64,000 nt of DNA from Catellatospora citrea (GCF_003610235.1 NZ_RAPR01000001.1:186001-250000), one strand, 5' to 3'; shown: positions 42,912 to 52,302, counted from the first letter of the stretch. The notes: generated from the letters alone by a model not told the origin. Numbers and translations are program-made.

Positions 42912-43508
42912 GTGCCGAACCGCATCATGATGATCCGCCCGCACCTCGACGACCTGCCATTGTCCGAGCTGCCCGAGCCGTACACGATCCGCTGGTACCG
43001 CGACGGCGATGCCCAGCACTGGACGATGATCAAGTCCGCGTCCGACAGGCATCACCACGCCCCGCCGGACTACCACGAGCGCATCTACGGCGCGTACTCC
43101 GATGAGCTCAGGCGGCGGCAGGCGTTCGTCTGCGACGGTTACGGCGAACCGGTGGGCACGGCCACGGCCTGGTGGTTCGAGAACCTCGACGACTCCAGTC
43201 TCGGCAAAATCAACTGGATGCTGATCGCCCCTCATGCCCAGGGCCGCGGGTTGGCCAAGCCGCTGCTGGCTGCCTGTTGCGGGCGCCTGGCGTCCCTCGG
43301 CCACACCCGGGCGGCGCTCTTCACACTCACCCAGCGGCTCCCGGCCATCAACCTGTACCGCAGCTTCGGCTTCGTGCCTCTCATCAGGCACGCAGCCGAC
43401 ACGCAGGCCTGGGCTGCCACGAGTGCGCTGCTGAGAAGACCCTATGCCGAAACGGACTACCTGCATGCGACCGACCTCGGCATCGACGTCGCCATGCTGT
43501 CGGACTGA
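42912..43508 (+). CDS. GNAT-family N-acetyltransferase
   Basis: A protein of about 198 residues with a GNAT acetyl-CoA site: INWMLIAPHAQGRGLAKPLL matches motif A (V-x-P-xx-Q/RGxG), followed by LYRSFGFVPLI, motif B. The acceptor is unknown. The start is uncertain: GTG 42912 is preferred, with AAGG nine bases upstream; ATG 42888 is possible. It is divergent from the ferredoxin-reductase gene and convergent with the enoyl-CoA hydratase-like gene. Confidence 0.85.
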   Translation: MPNRIMMIRPHLDDLPLSELPEPYTIRWYRDGDAQHWTMIKSASDRHHHAPPDYHERIYGAYSDELRRRQAFVCDGYGEPVGTATAWWFENLDDSSLGKINWMLIAPHAQGRGLAKPLLAACCGRLASLGHTRAALFTLTQRLPAINLYRSFGFVPLIRHAADTQAWAATSALLRRPYAETDYLHATDLGIDVAMLSD

Positions 43509-43511
43509 GCG

Positions 43512-43530
43512 GAGGCCGCAGGCAGGCCTC
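43512..43530. terminator. Short hairpin between GNAT and hydratase genes
   Basis: GAGGCC (43512-43517) and GGCCTC (43525-43530) form a 6-bp GC-rich stem with a 7-base loop, right after the GNAT stop and between convergent genes. It is weaker than the other terminators listed. Confidence 0.35.
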
Positions 43531-43553
43531 GACACCGGAATGACCAGCCGCGA

Positions 43554-44489
43554 TCAGGTGTCCGACCGGGGCTCTTCGGCGTCCTCCGCGAGGACGCCGA
43601 GCATCCGTGGCAGGTCGAGCTCGGCGTCCCGAGTCTGGAAGCCGTGCCGTATCGCGCCCTTGATCCGACTCGCGCCCTCAGGGCTGCTCATACCCTCGCC
43701 GAACAGGTCGGAGTCGCGACGGAACTCCTCCGTGGACGCGAGCGTGATCGCGTTGACCCGTTCCTTGAGCATGACATGGGCGGCGGCCGGGAACCCGGCG
43801 ATGCGGTGAGCGAGGGACCTGACGAAGTCCGGCAGCTCGGCGCCGGGCAGCGCACGGTTTATCCAGCCGTATCGTTCGGCCAGTTCGGCATCGTAATCCT
43901 GCGCGCTCAACATGACCTCGAGCGCCCTCGCCCGGCCCATGAGACGAGTCAGTTGCTGCACACCGCCGGCCCCGGGGATGGCACCGAACGCCTGTTCAAA
44001 CTGGCAGAAGACAGCCGACTCCCGCGCGGCGAAGCGCATGTCGCACGCCAGCACGAACTCGCTGCCCGCGCCGCGGACACGGCCCTCGATCTGCGCGATG
44101 CTGACCAGGCGGCTTTCGGCCAGGCGGCGGAACAGCAGCCCGATCGACGGCTCGCCGACGAGCTTCGCCGCCTCGGCCCGGTATCGCGCGATCTGGGTGA
44201 CGTCGACGTGGGAGATGAAGTAGTCGGGGTCGGCACTGCTGAACACCAGTACCCGGACGTCGCCGTCGGCTTCGGCCGTTTGAATGAGCGACACCAGGTC
44301 GCGGACGAGTTCTGGGCCCAGGAGGTTCATCGGCGGCGAGGTGATCGCCGCGAAGAGAACCGGCCCTTCGCCGCGCACGTCGAGCGTCTCCAGAGCCACC
44401 AGGTCACCTCGACTTCGGTCACCGGCTTGCGCCGTATCACCTTTCGTGTCCACCTCGAGCGCTGGGCCCGCTGACACAGCGCGCGTCAT
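43554..44489 (-). CDS. Enoyl-CoA hydratase/isomerase family protein
   Basis: A 311-residue crotonase-fold protein. The oxyanion-hole segments are visible: VLVFSSADPDYFISHVDV and IEGRVRGAGSEFVLACDMRFAA, with FGAIPGAGGVQQLTRLMG after them. In the last, where hydratases carry a catalytic Glu, the segment contains Pro-Gly-Ala-Gly, so hydratase activity is uncertain and another crotonase reaction is possible. The ATG at 44489 is chosen from several in-frame starts because the upstream residues are basic and atypical. No beta-oxidation partner is adjacent. Confidence 0.87.
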   Translation of the reverse strand: MTRAVSAGPALEVDTKGDTAQAGDRSRGDLVALETLDVRGEGPVLFAAITSPPMNLLGPELVRDLVSLIQTAEADGDVRVLVFSSADPDYFISHVDVTQIARYRAEAAKLVGEPSIGLLFRRLAESRLVSIAQIEGRVRGAGSEFVLACDMRFAARESAVFCQFEQAFGAIPGAGGVQQLTRLMGRARALEVMLSAQDYDAELAERYGWINRALPGAELPDFVRSLAHRIAGFPAAAHVMLKERVNAITLASTEEFRRDSDLFGEGMSSPEGASRIKGAIRHGFQTRDAELDLPRMLGVLAEDAEEPRSDT

Positions 44490-44594
44490 CAAACTACCGT
44501 GACGGCGACCCTGCGCGCGCAGTTCCCAGGCGAACACGGCTGCACTGCTCGGCGGGCGGTGTCGCGTTCACTCGAACCCGGCATAGCGCAATAA

Positions 44595-45134
44595 TCAGGC
44601 AGAAAGCTCTGGGTCGCAACGTTGCCGGGTGCTGTCAGTAGCCACCACCAGTGCCGGCCGGGCGGCGGGGTTCAGCCTGATCTCGATGTCGTCGGCCCCC
44701 TTCTCCGGCACGGGATCGGCGGTGACCCGGACCCGCACCGGCCGTCCGGTGTCGGCCTCGACGAACGACAAGGGCGGGCGGCCTTCCTGCAGGTAGGTGT
44801 CCCCCCACTGGGTCAGCGACAGCAGCACCGGCAGCAGGTCCTCGCCGGCCTTGGTCAGCCGGTACTCGTCGCGGGCCCGGCTGCCCGGCTCCCGGTAGAC
44901 CACCGGCGTGATGATCCGGGCAGCCTTGAGCTGTGCGAGTGCCCGCGACACCGCGGGCGCCGAGGTCCCGATCCGCGCCACGAAGTCGTCGAACCTCGTT
45001 GTGCCGTAGAAGCACTCGCGCACCACCAGGAACACCGTCTTGGTGCTGAGCAGCAGGTCCAGCACCCGGCGCGCGGAGCATTCGTCGCCGATCGGCCAGG
45101 CATCCCGGTCGCGCAGCCGTTCTTCGAAGTTCAT
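44595..45134 (-). CDS. HxlR-family transcriptional regulator
   Basis: A 179-residue HxlR regulator, starting MNFEERLRDRDAW. The core reads VRECFYGTTRFDDFVARIG, VVYREPGSRARDEYRLTKAG and LLPVLLSLTQWGDTYL, similar to the HxlR protein at 29160. A C-terminal extension of about 50 residues is not in the minimal family. The ATG at 45134 is preferred; a GTG two codons earlier is possible. It is divergent from the SDR-tautomerase genes and likely controls them. Confidence 0.87.
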   Translation of the reverse strand: MNFEERLRDRDAWPIGDECSARRVLDLLLSTKTVFLVVRECFYGTTRFDDFVARIGTSAPAVSRALAQLKAARIITPVVYREPGSRARDEYRLTKAGEDLLPVLLSLTQWGDTYLQEGRPPLSFVEADTGRPVRVRVTADPVPEKGADDIEIRLNPAARPALVVATDSTRQRCDPELSA

Positions 45135-45225
45135 CGCCACCCGGACAGTGTAACTAACACTTGCGTTACCCAGCAGGTCGTGAGCTAGGCTAGATAACGC
45201 GATCATTACTCAGATGGGAGATGCC

Positions 45226-45927
45226 ATGGTTGCAGTAGCAGGCAAGGTGGTCATGGTGACCGGGGGACGGCGGGGACTGGGCGCGGCGCTGGTGGACGAG
45301 GTGCTCGCGCGCGGGGCGCGCAAGGTGTACTCGACCGCGCGCTCGGCGTACCTCGACGGCCGCCCGGCGGTGGTCACCGCCGAACTCGAGGTCCGCTCGG
45401 CGGCTTCGGTCGCCGCCCTCGCGGAGGTCGCGACCGACGTCGACGTCCTGTTCAACAACGCCGGAGTCCTGGTGCCCGCCCCGCTGCTGGCGGGTGATCT
45501 CGAACGCGCCACCGACATGTTCGACGTCAACGTCTTCGGACTGCTGCGGGTGGCCCGGGCGTTCGCGCCGATCCTGGCCGCGAACGGCGGAGGCGCACTG
45601 GTGAACATGCACTCCGTGCTGTCCTGGCTGGCCGGCAGCGGCGCCTACGGGGCGTCCAAAGCGGCGGCGTGGTCCGTCACCAACTCGCTCCGACTCGAAC
45701 TGGCTCGCCAGAACACGCAGGTCGTCGGCGTACACGCAGGGTTCATCGACACCGACATGGTCTCCGCCATGGACCTGCCGAAGGCGACGCCGACCGAAAT
45801 CGCCGCACGGATCGTCGACGGCCTTGAGGCCGACGCCACGGAAGTGCTCGCCGACGACGTCACCGTCGCCGCCAAGGCCGCACTGTCCGGTCCCGTGGAA
45901 CACCTTGCCTTCTCGTTCGCCCGCTGA
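45226..45927 (+). CDS. SDR-family oxidoreductase
   Basis: A 233-residue short-chain dehydrogenase with a complete active site: cofactor motif TGGRRGLGAAL, FNNAGVL, Ser in NMHSVLSW, and Tyr/Lys in AYGASKAAA. This contrasts with the SDR at 4706-5506, which lacks Ser and Lys. GGGAG lies about five bases before the ATG at 45226. A tautomerase-like gene follows after 32 bp, and a divergent HxlR gene precedes it. Substrate unknown; the context suggests a small inducible carbonyl- or quinone-reducing set. Confidence 0.9.
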   Translation: MVAVAGKVVMVTGGRRGLGAALVDEVLARGARKVYSTARSAYLDGRPAVVTAELEVRSAASVAALAEVATDVDVLFNNAGVLVPAPLLAGDLERATDMFDVNVFGLLRVARAFAPILAANGGGALVNMHSVLSWLAGSGAYGASKAAAWSVTNSLRLELARQNTQVVGVHAGFIDTDMVSAMDLPKATPTEIAARIVDGLEADATEVLADDVTVAAKAALSGPVEHLAFSFAR

Positions 45928-45959
45928 CACTCGATCCCGACAAGGAGGACCGAGCCGCC

Positions 45960-46385
45960 ATGCCGCTGTGGAACATCCATCACACGCCCGGAATCTTCAC
46001 CGACGAGGAGAAGCACCTTCTCGCCTCCCGCATCACCGACCACTACGAGCAGATCGGGTTACCCCGGTTCTACGTGATCACGCTGTTCCACGAGACCCGG
46101 ACCGAGGACTTCTACGTCGGCGGGGAGCCGACCCCGGCCGGGGTCCGCGTCGTCATCGACCACATCGCCCGCCACAACCCCGACCGCGAGAGCCGCCGCC
46201 GGACCGCCCAGTGGGTCAAGGGCATACTCCAGCCCCACCTCGAGCGGAAGGAAGGGCTGCACTGGGAGTTCCACGTCGACGAGACCAGCGAGGACCTCTG
46301 GATGATCAACGGGATCGTGCCACCCCCCGGCGGCTCCGACACCGAGAAGCTCTGGGCGGAGAACAACGCGACCTCAACCTATTGA
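45960..46385 (+). CDS. Tautomerase_3-like protein (cis-CaaD-related)
   Basis: A 141-residue protein starting MPLWNIHH; Pro becomes residue 1 after Met removal, the catalytic base of the tautomerase superfamily. IDHIARHNPDRESRRR holds the arginines and HWEFHVDETSEDLWMINGIVPPPGG matches the C-terminal half of Tautomerase_3 proteins. The His28 of cis-chloroacrylate dehalogenase is shifted to position 27, so dehalogenase activity is not assured. AAGGAGG lies upstream. It is cotranscribed with the SDR gene. Confidence 0.82.
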   Translation: MPLWNIHHTPGIFTDEEKHLLASRITDHYEQIGLPRFYVITLFHETRTEDFYVGGEPTPAGVRVVIDHIARHNPDRESRRRTAQWVKGILQPHLERKEGLHWEFHVDETSEDLWMINGIVPPPGGSDTEKLWAENNATSTY

Positions 46386-46464
46386 GCGCACCCCGACCCG
46401 GTGGTCCTGTCGGCCGCGCACGGATGTCGCCTCGGCGGTGCCGCCCGAGGAGCGGCGCCGGCAG

Positions 46465-48336
46465 CTACGAGTCGACGGCGTGGGCCCGGACGCCTTCATG
46501 ATCACGTTTCGCGGTGTACATCGCGGTGTCGGCATCGCGCAGCATGGCGTCGAACCGGCCGACGGAGCCGAACGCCACTCCGATGCTCGCGCCCGGCACC
46601 ACACGGTGCTCCCCCACCGTCACCGGTTCGGACAGGGCCGTGTGGATACGCCGAGCCGTGGCGAGAGCACCGTCCCTGGTGGTGTCGCTCAGCACCACCA
46701 CGAACTCGTCACCGCCGACCCGGGCCGCGATGTCGACCGGACGTACGTTGCGGCGCAGGCGCTGTGCGACGACGACGAGCAGGCCGTCGCCGGCCTGGTG
46801 ACCGAGCTGGTCGTTGACCGACTTGAAGTCGTCGAGGTCCAGCATGAGCAGGGCGTCGTGGCGCTCGGCCTCGCCTGCTCCGTCCTGCATGGTCTGGATC
46901 CGCTCGTTGAGCATGACCCGGTTGGGCAGCCCGGTGAGCTGGTCGTGCGTGGCCTGCTCGCGAAGCTGCTCCTCCAGCCTGCGCGAGTCGGTGACGTCGT
47001 GGACGTTGACGATGACCCCGCCGACCCCGGGGTCGTCCACCTGGTTGGTGGCCAGCGCCTCCAGCCAGCGGGGGCCGCGGTCTGCGGCCACGTACAGCTG
47101 CGCTCGGTGGGTCGAGTGCGGCTGTGCCTGTACGTCTGCGAGGAGCTGTTCGATCGCCGCCACGGCGTCCGGGGCGAGTGTGGTCAAACGGCGGCCGGCC
47201 GCTTGCCTTGGGTCGAGGCCGAGCAGGTCGCGTGACGCGGGACTGGCATATCTGACGGTGCCGTCCGGGTCGAGCAGCAGGGTCAGGTCGGATGCGTTCT
47301 GCACCAGGCTGCGAAAGCGCCGCTCCTGCTGGTGCAGGTCGCGCATGGCGACCCTCAGCCGCTGCAGCAGCCGGAGGTTCTCGCCGAAGGCGAGGTTCTG
47401 CCGCAGCATGGCCAGACCTGCGATGGCGACCACGCCGACCACCATGCCCCAGCCCCGCACGGTCAGTCCCTCGTGCATCAGCACCGTCACCAGCATCGTC
47501 AGGCCGGCGGCGATCGCGAGGTAGGGCAACGGGCTGTTCAGCGCACGGCGGCGCACGCTACGTCCGGCCGGCCGGACACGCATCCTCGTCCACTGGATCC
47601 GGGCGGCGACGGCGAACAGCAATGCGGCCACCAGCTGGCCGGCGTGCACCACGTTGATCTCGCCTGGGCTCAGGCTGACGAGGTTGGCCAACGACCACGA
47701 CCCCACCAGCACGCCCAGACAGAGGAACACACCCGCAGGCGAGATCCACGGCGCGGACCCGCCCAGCCGGAGCTTCACCCCGGCGGTGACTCCGAGCAGC
47801 GCCAGCAAGCACGCGAGCAGGCTCAGTCCCTCCTGCAACAGGCCCCCTTCAGGGGAGCCTTCGGGCAACCACAGCAGCCACGCGAACATCGTCAGGGCGG
47901 TCATCACCGTGGCCACGTCGAGCAGCAACCGCAGCCGGTCGCGACGGGGCACCTGCATCGGGTAGGTGACCACGGCCCAGCCCAGCGTGGCGACAGCCGC
48001 GGCGATGAGCGCCATGGCCGTGAGCCGGATCGGGTCTTCGGGCGTGCCACGTGGACGGGCGAGCGCGTACATCACGTGGGCCAGCGCGAACAGGATGCCT
48101 GCGGCGCCGACCGCGCACCAGTACACGCGGACCGCCCGTGCGGCTTGCGCTGCCGTTGCGATCCGCCCGCACTGCCCGGCGAAGGTCGACCAGACAGCGG
48201 TGCAGGCGACGTCGACCACCCGGGGGGCGATGACATTGCCGAGCACTGCGGGGATGCACAGCGCGACTGCCCCGGCCAGCGACGCGAGGACCGGGTCGAT
48301 GCGCTGCCGGTATGGCGCCTGCATCGATGAGCTCAT
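46465..48336 (-). CDS. Membrane-bound PAS-GGDEF diguanylate cyclase
   Basis: A 623-residue protein. The first 300 residues carry about eight to ten membrane helices. A PAS domain follows (about 340-450, SLVQNASDLTLLLDPDGTVRYASPA), then a GGDEF domain with intact RVGGDEFVVVL and the DLDDFKSVNDQLGH signature. There is no EAL domain. It should make c-di-GMP in response to a membrane or ligand signal. With the GGDEF-EAL protein at 22039 it gives the window both a probable synthase and a probable hydrolase, though they are 24 kb apart. Confidence 0.93.
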   Translation of the reverse strand: MSSSMQAPYRQRIDPVLASLAGAVALCIPAVLGNVIAPRVVDVACTAVWSTFAGQCGRIATAAQAARAVRVYWCAVGAAGILFALAHVMYALARPRGTPEDPIRLTAMALIAAAVATLGWAVVTYPMQVPRRDRLRLLLDVATVMTALTMFAWLLWLPEGSPEGGLLQEGLSLLACLLALLGVTAGVKLRLGGSAPWISPAGVFLCLGVLVGSWSLANLVSLSPGEINVVHAGQLVAALLFAVAARIQWTRMRVRPAGRSVRRRALNSPLPYLAIAAGLTMLVTVLMHEGLTVRGWGMVVGVVAIAGLAMLRQNLAFGENLRLLQRLRVAMRDLHQQERRFRSLVQNASDLTLLLDPDGTVRYASPASRDLLGLDPRQAAGRRLTTLAPDAVAAIEQLLADVQAQPHSTHRAQLYVAADRGPRWLEALATNQVDDPGVGGVIVNVHDVTDSRRLEEQLREQATHDQLTGLPNRVMLNERIQTMQDGAGEAERHDALLMLDLDDFKSVNDQLGHQAGDGLLVVVAQRLRRNVRPVDIAARVGGDEFVVVLSDTTRDGALATARRIHTALSEPVTVGEHRVVPGASIGVAFGSVGRFDAMLRDADTAMYTAKRDHEGVRAHAVDS

Positions 48337-48565
48337 CGGCTCAGCGCGGACCGGGACTTTCGGAGCGGTCGCCCTCGCAGGAACTCCCGAAGATCATCAC
48401 CTGGGACACGTCCGTGCACGCATCCACGCTATCGCTGACCGGTCGCACAGCCGCCGGGATCCGGCAAGGGGGCTCTGCCCCACCCTGCGTGCCGCACCTG
48501 AGGCGAAAACGCCTTCCCGGACGCCTGCGTCCCTGATGTCGATCTGCTGGTACCGGCCGTCCGGA

Positions 48566-48847
48566 TCACGGCGCGATGGATTCGTAGGGGTCGTCGGGAA
48601 ACAGCGCCTGCCACAGGCTGCGACGCCGGTCGGGGTGCCGCCCGCCGCCGTCTTCGCTCAGCAGGAAGGTCCACTGCTGTTCACTGATCAGGTCGTGATC
48701 GAGCACATGGCGTAGCTCGTCGCGTAGCCAGGGGTAACGCCCTGACCGCAGTGCCAGGCGCAGGTCGCTGAGGCCGATCGGGTCAAGCGACTCGCAGTAG
48801 GTCTTGAGAACCTGCAGCAGACGGACGCTGGGCACGTCACCTGCCAC
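48566..48847 (-). CDS. Small hypothetical protein, 93 residues
   Basis: A compact, charged, probably helical protein: VRLLQVLKTYCESLDPIGLS, then LRDELRHVLDHDLISEQQWTF, and a C-terminal LFPDDPYESIAP. Codon use is normal for the window. I do not recognise a family; the size resembles small immunity or adaptor proteins, but no partner toxin is adjacent. It lies upstream of the membrane GGDEF gene on the same strand with a 230-bp gap. Confidence 0.55.
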   Translation of the reverse strand: MAGDVPSVRLLQVLKTYCESLDPIGLSDLRLALRSGRYPWLRDELRHVLDHDLISEQQWTFLLSEDGGGRHPDRRRSLWQALFPDDPYESIAP

Positions 48848-48990
48848 ATGACCCTCCGCCGGTGGTGCCGGCCACGGGAGCCGCCCGCCACCGTATGTTG
48901 ATCCGCTCAGCGCAGGTTACCGCGTCGTAACAACGTCGCCGCCTACGAAGTGAGCAACAACCGCCGCGTTCGTACCGGGCCGCCAGACGC

Positions 48991-49749
48991 TTATCGGCCG
49001 TCCGCCGTCGGCTCGGCGGTCAGCCAGATGTCGAGGTCTGCCGCGGTGCGCAGCTCCGCGTCGACTCGTTCGCGCTCCGACTCGGTGAGTTCGATTGTCC
49101 GCAGCTCCGAGGCGTACGTCTCGATCTTTGCGGGTTCGTCCATGGCGACGGCCAGCTCGATCAGCGCCGCCAACGCCAGCGCCCGGTCGATCGGCGCTGC
49201 CTGGTCGCGGTGTTTGCGCAGCCCAGAGGTGAGTGCGCGGTAGGCTGCACGGTCGTCGTTCTTGAACTCGCGGTAGATCCGGGCGTTGTCGAGCACCCGG
49301 GCGAGCCCTTCGAGCTTCTTCGAGCCGCCGTACTCCACCTCCTCCGGCTCGTCGCGCTGGATGAAGATGATCGAGTTGCCGGACGGGTCCATCAGGGTGA
49401 AGCGGCTGGCGCCGGGCCGGTAGCGGGTCAGCCGGGGCAGCCCGGTGGCCAGCACTTTGCCGTACGCCTGGCGCATCGCCTGGGTGAAGGCGGCGTGGTA
49501 CGGCGCGATCGCGTCGACCAGCACCAGGCAGCCGCCGCTGTTCTCCTCGCTGGGGTCCAGCCCCTGCGGCGGATTCTTGAAGTGCAGGTCGAACCCGCCC
49601 AGCTTGAAGGCAAGATAGAGGTACGGCTTGGTCTGCCGCCAGGTGACCTGGAAGCCGAGCGCCTGGTAGAACGCCAGCGTGTCGTCGGCGGACACGCACG
49701 GCAGCAGCGGAACGGTCGTCTCGGTCGGTGGGCTCGTCGCCTCGTTCAT
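48991..49749 (-). CDS. VOC (glyoxalase/bleomycin resistance) family protein with helical extension
   Basis: A 252-residue protein. Residues about 10-135 are a single VOC module pair (VPLLPCVSADDTLAFYQALGF, FTLMDPSGNSIIFIQR), the usual length for a bleomycin-resistance-type protein. The remaining 115 residues are helical (IDRALALAALIELAVAMDEPAKIE) and are not part of the VOC fold. It may bind a small molecule or carry out a metal-dependent reaction. The ATG at 49749 is chosen over 49800 because the extra residues are lysine/alanine-rich and atypical. Confidence 0.8.
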   Translation of the reverse strand: MNEATSPPTETTVPLLPCVSADDTLAFYQALGFQVTWRQTKPYLYLAFKLGGFDLHFKNPPQGLDPSEENSGGCLVLVDAIAPYHAAFTQAMRQAYGKVLATGLPRLTRYRPGASRFTLMDPSGNSIIFIQRDEPEEVEYGGSKKLEGLARVLDNARIYREFKNDDRAAYRALTSGLRKHRDQAAPIDRALALAALIELAVAMDEPAKIETYASELRTIELTESERERVDAELRTAADLDIWLTAEPTADGR

Positions 49750-49912
49750 GTTCTGCGCCTTCCCCTTCGCGGCTTTCGCTTCCGCATTGTGGCCGGTCAC
49801 GGCGCTTTCCGCACATGGCGGAGTCGGCGTCGATGGATCACGGTCATGGCGTGGTAGTCCGCGTCGGTGATGCTGTTGGATGCGATGAGCCTGCCGTGAC
49901 TATCTTGGCGGC

Positions 49913-50419
49913 GTGACGGCAGCCAGGCTCTACCCATACGTCGGTCCCGAGGAATTCATGCATCTCGCGGCAGCCGCCACCGGCGGTCACCGCGTCCGCT
50001 CCGCCGCCGACCTCGGTGCCTGGCTGGACAGCTGCCACCGAGCCGACCTCAGCGAGGCGTTCACGTTCGTCGTTGATATCGATGGCATTCTTCGTCTGGC
50101 CCCACGACGCAGCGAGCACGTTGCCTGCGCGGCCGGCGCTGCCGTCCTGGCGGCCGGAGAGATCCTCTTCTGCCGAGACAAGGCGGACTGGGCCGTCGAT
50201 GAGATCACCAACCAGTCCACCGGCTACTGCCCAGACCTGGACTCGTGGACGGCCGTTGCTGCTGCGCTGGACGCCGCAGGATTACCTCACCCGGCTGGTT
50301 TCACCCAGCAGTACGTCTTCCGGCGCTGCCCCCAGTGCGGGGAGCGCAACATCGTCAGAGAGAACGACTTCGTCTGCGCTGTATGCGACGCAGACCTGCC
50401 GACCCTGTGGAACTTCTGA
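49913..50419 (+). CDS. Hypothetical protein with C-terminal zinc ribbon
   Basis: A 168-residue protein starting with GTG at 49913. The N-terminal 120 residues have no recognised domain. The C-terminus has two CxxC pairs (RCPQCGERN and VCAVCDADLP) separated by about 14 residues, the pattern of a small zinc ribbon. It could be a nucleic-acid- or protein-binding adaptor. It is divergent from the VOC gene. Confidence 0.7.
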   Translation: MTAARLYPYVGPEEFMHLAAAATGGHRVRSAADLGAWLDSCHRADLSEAFTFVVDIDGILRLAPRRSEHVACAAGAAVLAAGEILFCRDKADWAVDEITNQSTGYCPDLDSWTAVAAALDAAGLPHPAGFTQQYVFRRCPQCGERNIVRENDFVCAVCDADLPTLWNF

Positions 50420-50469
50420 CACGCCCGCCCGACGCCCCGCGTTCAACATCGGCACAACCCATACCGTCG

Positions 50470-51381
50470 TCAGAGCCGGTCGAAGCGGCGCAGCTGGTCC
50501 CGCAGCGTCCGGGCGACGTGCGCCATCAGCGCCTCGGCTTCGGGCTGCACCGCCGCCGCGACGCTGGACTCGGTCAGCGCCGCAACGGCGAAGGTCTGAC
50601 CGTCGGCGTGCTCGACGACGCCGATCTCATGGCGCAGGTTGAGCAGGGTGCCGGTCTTCGACGACCACACCGAGGCGTCCGAACTGAAATCCGGCGCCAG
50701 ACGGTGGCGCATCACCGTGGCGCCCATCAGCTCGCGTACCCGTTCGGCGACCGCGGTGTGCATGGTCGAAGGCCGCCACAGCGCGTGCAGCAGGTCCACG
50801 AAGGCGCGCGCCGAGCCGGTGTTGGCGCGGGCGATGTCCAACTGCGCGACCGCGTGCCCTCCGGTCGGCGTGGCGCCGGCGATGGCCAGCGAGTGGGCGA
50901 CGTGCACCTCGCCCGGGTCGAGCAGTTCGGCGGGGGTGCTGGCCAGTTCGCGCATCAGGTAGCGGACGCTGATGCCGGCCACGCCGAGCCGCCGCAGCTC
51001 GGCGGTCACCTGCGCGGGCCCGGTGAGTGCCAGCAGCGCGTCGGCGGCCGTGCTGTCGCTGACCGCCACGGCCAGGTAGGCCAGATCCTCGACGGCGAGT
51101 GTCGCGGGGTGCCGGAACCTGGTGAGCCCGGTCGGGCCCGGTGTGCTGACGCGGCCGGGTTGGACGGTGACCGGAGCTGCGGGGTCGAGTTCGCCGCGGG
51201 CGGCGCGTTCCAGCGTGGCCACGGCGATCGGGACCTTCACCAGCGACGCGACCGGCCACACCACGTCCGCGTCGATGCCCATCTCCTGCCCGGAGTCCAG
51301 ATCCCGCACCAGGAACGATCCTCGCAACCCCGCGTCGCGCAGGGCTTCGCGCGCTTCTGCCACGACCGCCGCGTCGTTCAC
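50470..51381 (-). CDS. BlaB-like cytoplasmic beta-lactamase-fold protein
   Basis: A 303-residue class A beta-lactamase-fold protein with SLVK (SxxK), SDS in AVSDSTAAD, and KTG in SKTGTLL. It has no signal peptide, so it stays in the cytoplasm, and no ExxLN glutamate motif is evident. The layout matches Streptomyces cacaoi, where BlaB, a cytoplasmic beta-lactamase-like protein, and BlaA, a LysR activator, control the secreted lactamase gene blaL. Its GTG start overlaps the LysR stop (GTGA, 51378-51381). It probably works as a regulator rather than as a hydrolase; a cryptic serine hydrolase is the alternative. Confidence 0.78.
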   Translation of the reverse strand: MNDAAVVAEAREALRDAGLRGSFLVRDLDSGQEMGIDADVVWPVASLVKVPIAVATLERAARGELDPAAPVTVQPGRVSTPGPTGLTRFRHPATLAVEDLAYLAVAVSDSTAADALLALTGPAQVTAELRRLGVAGISVRYLMRELASTPAELLDPGEVHVAHSLAIAGATPTGGHAVAQLDIARANTGSARAFVDLLHALWRPSTMHTAVAERVRELMGATVMRHRLAPDFSSDASVWSSKTGTLLNLRHEIGVVEHADGQTFAVAALTESSVAAAVQPEAEALMAHVARTLRDQLRRFDRL

Positions 51382-52274
51382 GACCGCCCCCTCCCCTGCC
51401 CCTGGCGCACACCCAGGCAGCGACCGATCTCGGCTTCCAGCAGCTGCCCCACCGCCGAGGCGTCCTCACGGCTGCCGACCGCCAGGTCGTAGCCGCGGCG
51501 CAGGTCGAGCTCACCGATCGGCCGCCAGTGCAGGCCCAGCTCCTCGGCTTGCGCGGGAGAGCACGCGAGCAGATCGTTCGAGGTCAGCACCTCTGACACC
51601 GCGGCCACCAGCGATGCCCCGGTCGCGACCTGCGCGGGCTGCAGCCCTACCGCTGCACCCAGGCGCGTCAGCTCGTCGCGTACATGCGCCACGTCGTCCT
51701 CGGGCTGCACCCAGATCCGCCGGCGGCGAGCCGTCCGCGCGGCCCGGCCGGCTCGCAGCGACTCCACGTGTACGGCCGGCCGGCCCGGGTCGGCGGCCGC
51801 GGCCACGCCGACCGGCACCTGCCACACCGCGCCGTCGGGCGCCACGGCCAGCAGCGCCGCACCGACCTGCTCCGCCCGCACCAGCTCCGCCCGCTCGACC
51901 GGACCCGCCGCGAGCAGGTCCAGGTGCACCTGCTCGTCACGGCCCGCCGCGGCCAGCCTGGCCAGCGCGAGCGTGCCGCAGACCGCCGGGACGGCCAGGC
52001 GGATCGGGCGCAGCAGTGCCCGCGCCGCGTCCAGCGCCATCGCGTCGGCCACGTCGACCACCCGCCTGGCCCATGGCAGCATGTCGCGGCCGAACGGCGT
52101 CAGCCGCACCGTCCGCGACGAGCGCGCGAACACGCGACCGCCCAGGTGCTCCTCCAGCGCGGCGACGCGCCTGCTGGCCACCGACTGCTGGATCCGCGCC
52201 ACCGCCGCACCTGCGGTGAAGCTGCCCTGCCCGCTCACCGCCAGGAAGGCACGACAGGCCGCCACAAGATCCAC
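51378..52274 (-). CDS. BlaA-like LysR-family regulator
   Basis: A 298-residue LysR regulator with the N-terminal winged HTH ([42 protein letters not shown]) and a periplasmic-binding-protein-like effector domain. It is divergent from the secreted beta-lactamase gene and coupled to the BlaB-like gene, the arrangement of AmpR/BlaA-type control. A CTATGC-N7-GCATGG dyad in the intergenic region is a plausible binding site. Lactam or a cell-wall fragment is the likely inducer, by analogy. Confidence 0.87.
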   Translation of the reverse strand: MDLVAACRAFLAVSGQGSFTAGAAVARIQQSVASRRVAALEEHLGGRVFARSSRTVRLTPFGRDMLPWARRVVDVADAMALDAARALLRPIRLAVPAVCGTLALARLAAAGRDEQVHLDLLAAGPVERAELVRAEQVGAALLAVAPDGAVWQVPVGVAAAADPGRPAVHVESLRAGRAARTARRRRIWVQPEDDVAHVRDELTRLGAAVGLQPAQVATGASLVAAVSEVLTSNDLLACSPAQAEELGLHWRPIGELDLRRGYDLAVGSREDASAVGQLLEAEIGRCLGVRQGQGRGRS

Positions 52275-52283
52275 CCGAGCATT

Positions 52284-52302
52284 CTATGCACGAACAGCAT
52301 GG
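52284..52302. promoter_or_regulatory. Candidate LysR-binding dyad
   Basis: CTATGC (52284-52289) and GCATGG (52297-52302) form an imperfect inverted repeat with a T-N11-A-like core, ten bases upstream of the LysR start and within the divergent promoter region of the beta-lactamase gene. Confidence 0.4.

Noticed and set aside
44490..44594. Possible extra gene between the enoyl-CoA hydratase-like and HxlR genes
   Set aside because: The gap of about 100 bp has no frame with a ribosome binding site or conserved motif.
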